Origin: Phycisphaerae bacterium
Lineage (GTDB): Bacteria > Planctomycetota > Phycisphaerae > Sedimentisphaerales > SG8-4
Direction: 5' to 3'
NCBI GenBank assembly: GCA_030613765.1
Contig: JAUWLI010000090.1
Span: forward strand, 1 to 9,573
Length of the DNA stretch: 9,573 nucleotides
The notes under the pieces were generated by a model. The model was given only the letters and a program-made list of their open reading frames with translations, made no database searches and had not been told where the DNA came from. Of the stretch, positions 1 through 4,882 are shown in pieces. A program made the position numbers and the translations under genes. The first letter of the stretch is position 1. Each line of letters starts with the position of its first letter.

Positions 1-21
1 CGCTGATTAAATGGAATTTTT

Positions 22-69
22 GGCCACAAAAATGCACAAAAAACACAAAGAAACAAAGAAAATAGCCAT
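22..69. repeat. Degenerate CACAAA-type intergenic repeat
   Basis: A-rich imperfect tandem of units like CCACAAA, GCACAAA, ACACAAAG and AACAAAG ending in AATAGCC. The same wording recurs at 1036-1080 (CCACAAAG, ACACGAAG, AATATAGCC). It is non-coding in appearance and belongs to the degenerate repeat family that fills the gaps of this window. Confidence 0.6.
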
Positions 70-104
70 AGGGGCAGAAAAGGGAAATCAAAGATTAAAG
101 TGGA

Positions 105-139
105 CCCCCTTAGAATATAAGTCATTCTAAACAAGGGGG
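105..139 (-). terminator. Long two-part hairpin after the STGPRT gene
   Basis: Outer arms CCCCCTT (105-111) and AAGGGGG (133-139) pair over 7 bp. Inner arms AGAAT (112-116) and ATTCT (124-128) pair around a 7-nt loop, with a small internal bulge. It lies 22 nt beyond the stop codon of the minus-strand gene at 161-763. No continuous U-run follows on the minus strand, so it may be a non-canonical terminator, a 3' stabilising structure or an element end. The structure is clear and the role uncertain. Confidence 0.45.
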
Positions 140-160
140 CAAACAATGTAAAAAGAAATG

Positions 161-763
161 TCATACCTGGCCACCGAGTAGTAATTGATATTCTGTTTGC
201 TGGTCGGGTCCATCCGGATTTTGAAGCTTTCGCATGAGCTGCAGTCTTTGAAACTCGAATATCGTTTTGAACATGCTATTCTCTATTCGTCGTTCATACA
301 TCAGGAGGCGGTCGAGAACCCTTGAATTGGAGAAATCCTTTATAGCCATAAGACCAAGGGCCAGATCGTTGGCCGGATCGGACGAATCGGCCTGCGGCAG
401 GTCCTTGCCTTTGAACAACAGGGATTGTGTGAGCTTGCTTAGTGGGCTGGAGGTATTACGTGCGTTCAGGGCATCGATTGTCTGGTTCTGGATGCAAACG
501 ACCCGATTTAAACGCCATGAAAGAATGACAATGCGGTCGGCCAACATGGATTCCATAGGGCTGTCGGGGACCAGATATCTTAGTATGCGGTCTCGTTCCA
601 GACAGAAATCGGCCTGTTTTTCTGAGCTGATAACGTTCTGACGGACAAAAAGGCCGTGTTTGATGGAGTTCTTTGAGGCAGCGGCCTTGCCTGCGCGGGT
701 GCGTGGGCCGGTTGATTTTTGGGCGTTACGACGGTTTGCGATGATTTGTGCTTGTGTAGACAT
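161..763 (-). CDS. STGPRT-family hypothetical protein
   Basis: A 200-residue cytoplasmic protein of unknown function, with no signal peptide or membrane segment. The family signature lies at residues 11-38: RRNAQKSTGPRT, then a basic AGKAAASKN stretch ending in KHGL. Near the C-terminus (about 153-180) is a basic, probably helical segment rich in R, E, F and L (YERRIENSMFK, then FQRLQLMRK). Proteins with this N-terminal signature are common and often multicopy in planctomycetes and acidobacteria, and I know of no established function. The basic N-terminus would suit nucleic-acid binding, which is inference. The ATG has an AAAGGAG ribosome site (plus 772-778) 8 nt upstream. A hairpin-rich leader and strong promoter lie upstream and a long hairpin downstream, making a self-contained single-gene unit. 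The long plus-strand frame across it is a shadow. Confidence 0.85.
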   Translation of the reverse strand: MSTQAQIIANRRNAQKSTGPRTRAGKAAASKNSIKHGLFVRQNVISSEKQADFCLERDRILRYLVPDSPMESMLADRIVILSWRLNRVVCIQNQTIDALNARNTSSPLSKLTQSLLFKGKDLPQADSSDPANDLALGLMAIKDFSNSRVLDRLLMYERRIENSMFKTIFEFQRLQLMRKLQNPDGPDQQTEYQLLLGGQV

Positions 764-787
764 GAGAAATTCTCCTTTATATTATAT

Positions 788-808
788 TAGTTCGTAGTTG
801 GTAGTTAT
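788..808. repeat. 7-bp tandem repeat (TAGTTNN x3)
   Basis: Three contiguous heptamers TAGTTCG, TAGTTGG, TAGTTAT lie between the hairpin leader and the ribosome site of the STGPRT gene, so they are probably within its 5' untranslated region. The same heptamer text recurs at 1471-1498. Confidence 0.7.
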
Positions 809-831
809 TCACTAACGATTAAATCTGACTT

Positions 832-911
832 GAACCTTCTGGTTCTATGTCCTTGCCACTCGGTGGCTTACGACGTGCGGTTCTCCGCAAAAAACCTGCC
901 CTTTTTAGGGC
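832..911 (-). ncRNA. Structured RNA leader with four consecutive hairpins
   Basis: Read on the minus strand, 80 nt contain four perfect 5-bp stems in series: GCCCT-AAAA-AGGGC (911-898), TGCGG-AGAA-CCGCA (889-876), GCCAC-CGA-GTGGC (867-855) and GAACC-AGAA-GGTTC (845-832). Two loops are the identical AGAA. A TTGAAC/TATAAT promoter with 17-bp spacing ends 7-8 nt before the first stem, so transcription should begin at the edge of the array. The transcript continues about 70 nt to the AAAGGAG site and ATG of the STGPRT gene. This fits a cis-regulatory leader or a processed small RNA. I do not recognise a known riboswitch or Rfam class. It is not a tRNA: there is no cloverleaf with acceptor closure or CCA. 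Confidence 0.6.
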
Positions 912-918
912 GATTGCA

Positions 919-947
919 ATTATACCAAACTCGGCAGGAATGTTCAA
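919..947 (-). promoter_or_regulatory. Sigma70-type promoter for the STGPRT leader
   Basis: Minus-strand -35 TTGAAC (plus 942-947), 17-bp spacer, -10 TATAAT (plus 919-924). The -10 is a full consensus match. The predicted start at about 911-913 coincides with the first base of the hairpin array. Confidence 0.7.
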
Positions 948-973
948 TAAAAATCTAACTTTTTAAAAAATAT

Positions 974-1213
974 TTACCACAGAGATCGCTGAGAACCCGC
1001 CAAATGGCGTGGCGGGCAAGCGCAGAGAGTTTTTGCCACAAAGACACGAAGAATATAGCCACGAAAAGGCACAAAATGCGCAAAAGATGACAAAAAATGA
1101 CCCAAAAACTGCTTTATTAACCGCAGAGGACACAGACTAACACAGACTCTTTACCACAGACTAACGCGGACTTTTTACCATGGATTACAGGTGGGGCAGG
1201 CAGATTACACGGA
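974..1213. repeat. Degenerate CACAGA/CACAAAG repeat block
   Basis: A 240-bp stretch made of imperfect 8-9 bp words: TACCACAGAGA, CGCAGAGAG, CCACAAAG, ACACGAAG, CCACGAAAAGG, CCGCAGAGG, ACACAGACTA, ACACAGACT, TACCACAGACTA, ATTACACGGAG. No open frame or RNA gene is apparent. Similar CCACAGAG words occur between genes in many environmental genomes; their origin is unclear to me. A 25-bp GC-rich insert interrupts the block at 997-1021. Confidence 0.6.
997..1021. repeat. 25-bp GC-rich micro-insertion (type copy 1)
   Basis: A 25-bp segment beginning CCGCC and ending GCGGGCAAGC sits directly after GAGAAC; removing it restores the repeat wording GAGAAC-GCAGAGAG. It folds on itself (CCCGCC with GGCGGG, including the preceding C). 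Inserts of the same length, position and end sequence occur at 3819-3843 and 5036-5060. Confidence 0.5.
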
Positions 1214-1214
1214 G

Positions 1215-1373
1215 TTAGTTGGGCATCAGGCTTTTCAGGGCTTCTTCGTTGAAGCAGGGATTAGGGATATGGAAACCTATTCTGTAGATTATCATAATCA
1301 GCAGAACAGCAAGAATTAGCCAGGAGAAATATCTTAATAAAAATCTGTTGATAAGATTAAACAGAAGATCCAT
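1215..1373 (-). CDS. Small membrane ORF resembling SecY first transmembrane segment
   Basis: A 52-codon ORF starting at ATG 1373-1371 and ending at TAA 1217-1215. Residues 11-30 are strongly hydrophobic (FLLRYFSWLILAVLLIMIIY). They are followed by RIGFHIPNPCFNEEALKSL, which resembles the start of bacterial SecY, where TM1 runs into R-I-G-x-x-I-P-x-P-G and an A-L motif. The rest of SecY (about 400 residues) is absent. A GAGGA sequence (plus 1385-1389) lies 11 nt before the ATG. It could be a genuine small membrane protein, or a truncated secY start captured among repeats. The SecY link rests on a short motif only. The gene lies in a 787-bp gap otherwise filled with repeats. Confidence 0.4.
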   Translation of the reverse strand: MDLLFNLINRFLLRYFSWLILAVLLIMIIYRIGFHIPNPCFNEEALKSLMPN

Positions 1374-1470
1374 GTTTTATCCATTCCTCATTTCTAAAAG
1401 AACAACAAGACATAATCCACATCGAAACTCACCACCACTCTACCACAGATTGTGATGTTGTCAAGCATTT

Positions 1471-1498
1471 TAGTTCGTAGTTCGTTGTTGGTAGAAGA
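1471..1498. repeat. 7-bp tandem repeat (TAGTTCG type)
   Basis: Four heptamers in register: TAGTTCG, TAGTTCG, TTGTTGG, TAGAAGA. The unit matches the array at 788-808. Confidence 0.7.
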
Positions 1499-1500
1499 GA

Positions 1501-1547
1501 GCACAAGGCACAAGAGCACAAGAGCATAAGGGCACAAGGGCATAAGA
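1501..1547. repeat. 8-bp tandem repeat (GCAYAAGR)
   Basis: Six units read GCACAAG, GCACAAGA, GCACAAGA, GCATAAGG, GCACAAGG, GCATAAGA. The array follows the heptamer array by 2 nt and ends 3 bp from the stop codon of the methyltransferase, so it forms that gene's 3' flank. Confidence 0.75.
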
Positions 1548-1550
1548 GTA

Positions 1551-2360
1551 TTAATCAATGAGTCGGCTGTATTTCAGCCGGGATATGTCTTCGGCCTCGG
1601 CCGGCTTGCGAAAAACGAACAGGTGTTCGTGCATTATCAGGTAAAATTTGTCCTTTTTGGCCTTCCAGCGCCATCGCTCGGTGAATTTACAATGATGCTG
1701 CACTTTTATAATGTCCTCTTTTAATATGAAGCCGGCCTTTAAGAAACGGGCCATGACGTTAAAGGCCAACGGAACCATGTGTTTTCCCCTGCGTGTCTCA
1801 CCGATAAGGATAGCGCAGTACTTGTTCGGCTTCAATACCCGAAACAATTCTTTGGCTATAATCTGGATTTCATCACAAAACTTGGGCAGACTCCCGATAT
1901 TCGACAGGTCTTCGGCAATCCTGCCCTCCGAGTATTTGATGATATTCATATAAGGCGGATGAGTTAATATCAGGTCGAAAGAATCATCTTTCAAAAAGGA
2001 TAAATCCCTCGCATCGCCCACCATCACCTTTTGCCTGCTGGCCGGCTGATGTTTGAATTTTAACGCCTCTTCGGCCAGCTTGACCGCCTCCGGGTTGATA
2101 TCCATCCCCAGCGCATCTCTTGCCAATAGCTTTGCCTCGATAAGCGTGGTGCCGGCCCCCACCATCGGGTCCAGGATGGAATCGCCCTGCTCGGAGTACA
2201 TCTCGATGATATTTCTGGCTATCTGCGGCGCAAAATTCCCCCTGTACTTCGGATTATGCGTCGCCCAGCTCCCACGCTCTGGAAAAGACCAGACCGTCGT
2301 CCATTCCAGAGGAATCTCTGGTACGTCAAAGGTCAAATTGGATTGATTACTACCTATCAC
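1551..2360 (-). CDS. DNA methyltransferase (N4-cytosine/N6-adenine amino type)
   Basis: A 269-residue SAM-dependent amino-methyltransferase. In order it shows a motif X-like N-terminus (WSFPERGSWATHNPKYRGNFAPQI, residues 24-47), SAM-binding motif I DPMVGAGTT (64-72), the acidic residue after beta-2 in GMDINP (D87), GDARD (115-119), catalytic motif IV THPPY (133-137), LKPNKYCAILIGE (176-188) and a terminal HEHLFVFRKP (244-253). The X-I-IV order leaves target recognition to the C-terminal half. THPPY is closer to the TSPPY of m4C enzymes than to the DPPY of Dam-type m6A enzymes, so m4C is favoured but not proven. The start is GTG at 2360; an in-frame TAA lies six codons upstream. The ribosome site is weak. 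As third gene of the C-nuclease-methylase locus it should protect host DNA from the nuclease. Confidence 0.88.
   Translation of the reverse strand: MIGSNQSNLTFDVPEIPLEWTTVWSFPERGSWATHNPKYRGNFAPQIARNIIEMYSEQGDSILDPMVGAGTTLIEAKLLARDALGMDINPEAVKLAEEALKFKHQPASRQKVMVGDARDLSFLKDDSFDLILTHPPYMNIIKYSEGRIAEDLSNIGSLPKFCDEIQIIAKELFRVLKPNKYCAILIGETRRGKHMVPLAFNVMARFLKAGFILKEDIIKVQHHCKFTERWRWKAKKDKFYLIMHEHLFVFRKPAEAEDISRLKYSRLID
2350..2357. promoter_or_regulatory. CTACCTAT half-site overlapping the methylase start
   Basis: CTACCTAT here equals the left 8 bases of the palindrome at 2440-2453, and it overlaps the first codons of the methyltransferase. It could be a weaker secondary site for the same regulator; a chance match is possible. 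Confidence 0.25.
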
Positions 2361-2413
2361 AAATCCCGACTTTTAATCCTTGCATTATTAGCAATCGCAT
2401 TTTTGCCGGGATC

Positions 2414-2440
2414 GTTGATCAGGAATTGCTTTCGATCAAC
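2414..2440. promoter_or_regulatory. GTTGATC inverted repeat with clustered GATC sites
   Basis: Arms GTTGATC (2414-2420) and GATCAAC (2434-2440) are separated by 13 bp. With the GATC at 2410-2413, three GATC sites fall within 28 bp between the nuclease and methylase genes. GATC is the DpnI recognition sequence, so methylation here could affect methylase expression. That role is inferred. Confidence 0.35.
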
Positions 2441-2453
2441 TACCTATAGGTAG
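2440..2453. promoter_or_regulatory. Perfect 14-bp palindrome, candidate C-protein operator
   Basis: CTACCTATAGGTAG is a perfect palindrome in the 147-bp gap between nuclease and methylase. Its left half CTACCTATAG differs at one base from CTACTTATAG in the C-box-like site before the C gene. It overlaps the proposed -10 of a methylase promoter, a position suited to repression by the controller protein. Confidence 0.5.
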
Positions 2454-2472
2454 CAATCTTTGAAAAACGCAA
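2444..2472 (-). promoter_or_regulatory. Possible methyltransferase promoter
   Basis: Minus-strand TTGCGT (plus 2467-2472), 17 bp, CTATAG (plus 2444-2449); alternatively TATAGG with an 18-bp spacer. Matches are moderate. Its -10 lies inside the palindrome, which is the main reason to note it. Confidence 0.35.
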
Positions 2473-2507
2473 TTTTTTTTAAGATGAATGATTTCGACTT
2501 GATATGG

Positions 2508-3278
2508 CTATTTAAGCCAGCGATATTGTCCTCGACCGACAAATTGCAGATGCCCCATATCTCGTAATATCTGTAATTGCTGGCGTATCTTTGGTCTTAT
2601 ATGTCGATTTTCAGGGTGCCTTTTAGATAAAATCGTTTCAAATGAGTATGCATCATTAATTGTGAATTGTTTTTTGTCCAGAGTACGGAGTACTGTTAGC
2701 ACATCGAGTGTCCACCCGCGTAATTGTGTTGACAAGTCTTGTAGTGGTTGGAGACTGCGAAAACTTGAGCGGACTTTTGACTTTGAAATGATTTTTCTTG
2801 AACGTATTATGTTTATTCTGGCCTCCGGAGGAACCAGATCAATAAGGATATTACATCCCACCCATCCAGCGCGGCGAGCTTTGGGACCCAGAGGTTTTCT
2901 TTTCTCGATAGATGACTTAGGTATACAAAACTTAGGTATAAGTAAAAGGTCTTTTACTATCGCCCTCGTATAACAGTAACTCAGCAAAAATAAATGAGGC
3001 ATACGGTCTTCTAAAAAAGCGCGTATCATCGCGTCATAAGCGGCATCGACTATTTTGCGACCTATGGATTTTCTCTTGGCCTTGAGTTGAAAAGCAGCGT
3101 TACAGTCGTAGCAAATGAAATCAACAGCCTCCGTACCCGGCTTGACACTTATAAGATAATTTGATGTGCAGGCTGGACAATACATGTTCTTTTGCGTCCA
3201 TCCCTCGGTTAGAACACGCGCAATCTGTGACCGACTTTTGTATCCGATAGCAGCTTCTATAGGCAACTCCAAGTTCAT
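2508..3278 (-). CDS. DpnI-family restriction endonuclease
   Basis: With ATG at 3278-3276 the protein is 256 residues, against 254 for DpnI of Streptococcus pneumoniae, and it collinearly resembles DpnI as I recall it. A PD-(D/E)XK domain fills the N-terminal part. Cys34, Cys37, Cys56 and Cys59 match the zinc site. Asp53 and Lys66 match DpnI catalytic residues, but position 64 is Gln (FQLKAK) where DpnI has Glu. ARRAGWVGCNI (135-145) keeps the Trp that senses the methyl group in DpnI. The C-terminal winged helix ends in IRQQLQILRD (231-240) and FVGRGQYRWLK. DpnI cuts adenine-methylated GATC; the methylation preference here is unknown. An upstream TTG (3308) keeps the frame open, but AGAGGAG and the homology favour the ATG. 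The gene is visibly more A+T-rich than the enzymes at 5740-9514, which fits transfer. Confidence 0.92.
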   Translation of the reverse strand: MNLELPIEAAIGYKSRSQIARVLTEGWTQKNMYCPACTSNYLISVKPGTEAVDFICYDCNAAFQLKAKRKSIGRKIVDAAYDAMIRAFLEDRMPHLFLLSYCYTRAIVKDLLLIPKFCIPKSSIEKRKPLGPKARRAGWVGCNILIDLVPPEARINIIRSRKIISKSKVRSSFRSLQPLQDLSTQLRGWTLDVLTVLRTLDKKQFTINDAYSFETILSKRHPENRHIRPKIRQQLQILRDMGHLQFVGRGQYRWLK

Positions 3279-3285
3279 AGAGTAT

Positions 3286-3327
3286 TCAACTCCTCTTGTA
3301 TTCCTCAAAAGCTTCGGATTGTTTCAT
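3286..3327 (-). CDS. Possible 13-codon leader ORF before the nuclease
   Basis: ATG at 3327-3325 opens a short frame (MKQSEAFEEYKRS) that ends with TGA 7 nt before the nuclease ATG and spans its AGAGGAG site. Such an arrangement could couple or occlude nuclease translation. Its own ribosome site (AGGA 2-3 nt before ATG) is poorly spaced, so a chance frame is quite possible. Confidence 0.22.
   Translation of the reverse strand: MKQSEAFEEYKRS
3290..3296 (-). promoter_or_regulatory. Ribosome binding site fixing the nuclease start
   Basis: Minus-strand AGAGGAG, 11 nt before the ATG at 3278. It lies inside the longer TTG-initiated frame and therefore supports the shorter, DpnI-length protein. Confidence 0.65.
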
Positions 3328-3386
3328 ATTCCTGCTCTCTAACTCAAAAGCATCAAAAATGTTGGATTAATTTAGCAGGGATTATA

Positions 3387-3614
3387 TTACCTATCAATAG
3401 CTGAAATATCCAGTAAAACATTAATGCTGACGTTTAATGCTTTTGCAATTTTTTCGAGATTTTTCAGGCCGATGTTCTTTTCTCCGCGTTCGATTTGGCC
3501 TACATAGGCCCTGTGAAGACCTGCTAAGGTAGCCAGTTCCTCTTGAGACAGATCGCGTTCCTCGCGAATCCTGCGTATGTTAAAGCCAACTTCTTCATTT
3601 ATGTTGCTTTTCAT
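3387..3614 (-). CDS. XRE-family HTH regulator, restriction-modification controller (C) protein
   Basis: A 75-residue single-domain protein, the usual size of C proteins such as C.PvuII and C.AhdI. The helix-turn-helix runs from SQEELATLAG (23-32) to the recognition helix HRAYVGQIERG (34-44), then NIGLKNLEKIAKAL (47-60). The combination GLHRAYxxxIERGxxN with a short hydrophobic tail is typical of C proteins. These dimers bind C-boxes to delay, then activate, nuclease expression after entry into a new host. It is the first gene of the locus; the nuclease follows 108 nt downstream. The ATG has no evident Shine-Dalgarno (ACCCTCACCT precedes it), which fits the leaderless or weakly translated C genes of several systems. 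A C-box-like sequence lies about 43 bp upstream. Confidence 0.88.
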   Translation of the reverse strand: MKSNINEEVGFNIRRIREERDLSQEELATLAGLHRAYVGQIERGEKNIGLKNLEKIAKALNVSINVLLDISAIDR

Positions 3615-3656
3615 AGGTGAGGGTATTGTTGATCATGTGTAATCCCATGTCTACGA

Positions 3657-3668
3657 GACTATAAGTAG
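3657..3668 (-). promoter_or_regulatory. C-box-like operator upstream of the C gene
   Basis: The minus strand reads CTACTTATAGTC. ACTTATAGTC equals 10 of 11 bases of the GACTTATAGTC C-box known from C.Esp1396I-type systems (from memory). A convincing second box at the usual spacing is not visible; the next bases are TCGTAGACATGGGATTAC. The TATAGT could also serve as a -10. Position 43 bp before the C gene fits autoregulation. Confidence 0.55.
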
Positions 3669-3718
3669 CATTTTTGAGGAGCTATTAAGGAGTGATTTTT
3701 ATTGTTCGACCGCATAAA

Positions 3719-3746
3719 TGATTAAGGATGATTGATTATTGATTAA
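3719..3746. repeat. 7-bp tandem repeat (TGATTAA type)
   Basis: Heptamers TGATTAA, GGATGAT, TGATTAT, TGATTAA in register, preceded by TCGACCGCATAA. Close copies start at 3924 and 4987. The gap 3615-4221 holds this, the following arrays and a promoter-like segment; no gene was found there. Confidence 0.65.
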
Positions 3747-3807
3747 TTTTTAGATTACCATCCCCAAACGAAGTTTGAGGCTGCCACCCGGAGATATTGT
3801 GAATGAC

Positions 3808-3871
3808 GAATATCGAACCCCCATAGATACCCTCGGGGCAGGCAAGGAATTTCGAATGATGAAGGGAAAAA
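3808..3871 (+). repeat. 64-bp direct repeat, copy A
   Basis: Identical to 5025-5088 at 63 of 64 positions (C at 3853, T at 5070). It includes the 25-bp insert and flanking heptamers. Copies are 1217 bp apart, each upstream of a plus-strand exported-protein gene. Confidence 0.9.
3819..3843. repeat. 25-bp GC-rich micro-insertion (copy 2)
   Basis: Starts CCCC, ends CGGGGCAGGC, and splits one heptamer (GAAC|AAG) without target loss. It has the same length and GAAC-side position as the insert at 997-1021, and similar ends (GGGCAAGC against GGGCAGGC). Confidence 0.55.
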
Positions 3872-3923
3872 TAGCGTATAGCGTACGGCGTACAGCGTGG
3901 AGTCTGGGTCCCTGCCATATAAA

Positions 3924-3951
3924 TGATTAAGGATGAGTGATTATTGATAAT
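3924..3951. repeat. 7-bp tandem repeat (TGATTAA type), second copy
   Basis: TGATTAA, GGATGAG, TGATTAT, TGATAAT in register; near-copy of 3719-3746. Nothing convincing is seen from 3952 to 4030 apart from a loose GGTTTT/AAAACC inverted repeat. Confidence 0.6.
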
Positions 3952-4030
3952 TGGTATTGCCGCGGTGGCTTATAGGCAAGGCATAAAAAAACGGGTTTTG
4001 GTGCAAAGTATGAGTAAAACCGGCTTGGAA

Positions 4031-4069
4031 AAGAAATTTCTTGACCGTCCAAGTTGATTTTGGCAAGAT
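4031..4069 (+). promoter_or_regulatory. Promoter-like module upstream of the CsgG-like lipoprotein
   Basis: A perfect 12-bp palindrome AAGAAATTTCTT (4031-4042) overlaps -35 TTGACC (4041-4046); a 17-bp spacer leads to CAAGAT (4064-4069), a poor -10. The segment aligns with the better promoter at 5158-5189: both share TTCTTGACCGT and a TGG just before the -10, and GCAGGCA further on. Confidence 0.4.
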
Positions 4070-4221
4070 TATCGATGACGCAGGCATGAAATTATGTTTT
4101 TTAAGAGTTTATCCGGTAAATGTCGGTTGATATTCGCCGTTGGCATGTCCTAAATGCCCGGCGCGATACGCAGCTCATTTTCGCAAAAGATGTTTCTAAA
4201 ACGCTGTTAGGGAGTAACACA

Positions 4222-4755
4222 ATGAGAATACGAATTCAACCTCTTTGCAGAATTTCGGCGTTTTTTGTGGTAGTAAGCCTGGCGATTTCAGCAGGGTGCG
4301 CTCGTAAAACGCAGGCGTTATTCACTAAGGCCGAGCTTATTACCTTCGGACGGTTAGCAGTTCTTGGTCTGACCCCTGAACAGGAACAGATATTCATGGC
4401 TTCCTACATCAAGGCCTTTCCCGGACAAGCCATTACGTTTGTTGAAAGGGCCCTATTGCAGAATATCATCAGTGAGCAAGATATGCTTCAAGGAAGATTA
4501 GATGACAAAACCCGGGCCAAGGTAAAGCAGGTTCTCGGAGTTGAAGCCCTTATTATGTGTACATACTATGACGGGACCACTGTTGCCGGTGGAAAGAAGC
4601 TTCGTGTTCGGATTGTAAACAGCACAACAGGATCCATTGTGGGGTCGGTAATAACCCAGGCACGTGACAACTTCGAAGACCATTGTAACACCGCGGCAAA
4701 GGCACTCGAGGCGGACCTTATGACCGGAAGCCACTACAAATATCTGGACCGCTGA
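4222..4755 (+). CDS. CsgG/FlgO-like lipoprotein
   Basis: The 177-residue protein starts at ATG 4222 with GGGAG (4210-4214) at proper spacing; an in-frame ATG at 4120 lacks both ribosome site and signal peptide. The N-terminus is a type II signal: MRIR, a hydrophobic run, then AISAGC with Cys26 as lipid anchor. The -3 residue is Ser instead of the usual Leu, so the lipobox is slightly atypical. The mature part has VERALLQNIISEQDMLQGRLDD, then KVKQVLGVEALIMCTYYDG and LRVRIVNSTTGSIVGSV. This is the pattern of CsgG/FlgO-type envelope proteins: an E-R/L-E-Q-G helix, G-V-D/E-A-L-I strand and a vDv-tTG strand. Such proteins sit in the outer membrane or periplasm and often assist secretion or surface structures; the exact role here is unknown. 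It is monocistronic. Confidence 0.72.
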   Translation: MRIRIQPLCRISAFFVVVSLAISAGCARKTQALFTKAELITFGRLAVLGLTPEQEQIFMASYIKAFPGQAITFVERALLQNIISEQDMLQGRLDDKTRAKVKQVLGVEALIMCTYYDGTTVAGGKKLRVRIVNSTTGSIVGSVITQARDNFEDHCNTAAKALEADLMTGSHYKYLDR

Positions 4756-4882
4756 AAGAAGTCCGGCGAATTGGTGTCACTGCCAGGATGTCCTTATGAA
4801 AAAGGAGCAGTAGAACACTATCTTTTTTTCCATGATCCCGGACAGGCAGCCGTAATGGGAACATCACCCCTGTGAAAAATGA

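Larger units (their letters stand above)
3801..3899. repeat. GAANNNN heptamer array, then TAGCGTA heptamers
   Basis: Heptamers GAATGAC, GAATATC, GAAC[25-bp insert]AAG, GAATTTC, GAATGAT, GAAGGGA begin at 3801, and TAGCGTA, TAGCGTA, CGGCGTA, CAGCGTG fill 3872-3899. The period is strictly 7 once the insert at 3819-3843 is removed. Not coding: the minus-strand frame across it is repeat text. Confidence 0.7.

Noticed and set aside
267..641. Plus-strand 124-residue frame
   Set aside because: Shadow of the STGPRT gene: Arg/Ser-rich, no ribosome site and no domain.
781..786. TATAAT just before the STGPRT ribosome site as promoter
   Set aside because: No -35 at proper distance, and the start would fall on the ribosome site; the promoter at 919-947 is much better.
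832..911. Hairpin array considered as tRNA or tmRNA
   Set aside because: Four separate hairpins in series without closing acceptor stem, T-loop text or CCA end.
3736..3918. Minus-strand 60-residue frame (MAGTQTPRCTPYAIRYFSL...)
   Set aside because: It is a translation of the heptamer arrays and 25-bp insert; there is no ribosome site and the text is repeat-driven.
3996..4022. GGTTTT...AAAACC inverted repeat considered as a terminator
   Set aside because: Loop of about 17 nt, no U-run and no gene ending nearby on either strand.
4120..4221. N-terminal extension of the lipoprotein from ATG 4120
   Set aside because: It would bury the lipoprotein signal and lacks a ribosome site; ATG 4222 has GGGAG and a direct signal peptide.
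4755..4876. Stop-codon readthrough of the lipoprotein into a 39-codon in-frame extension
   Set aside because: The frame after TGA is open by chance length and shows no recoding signal.
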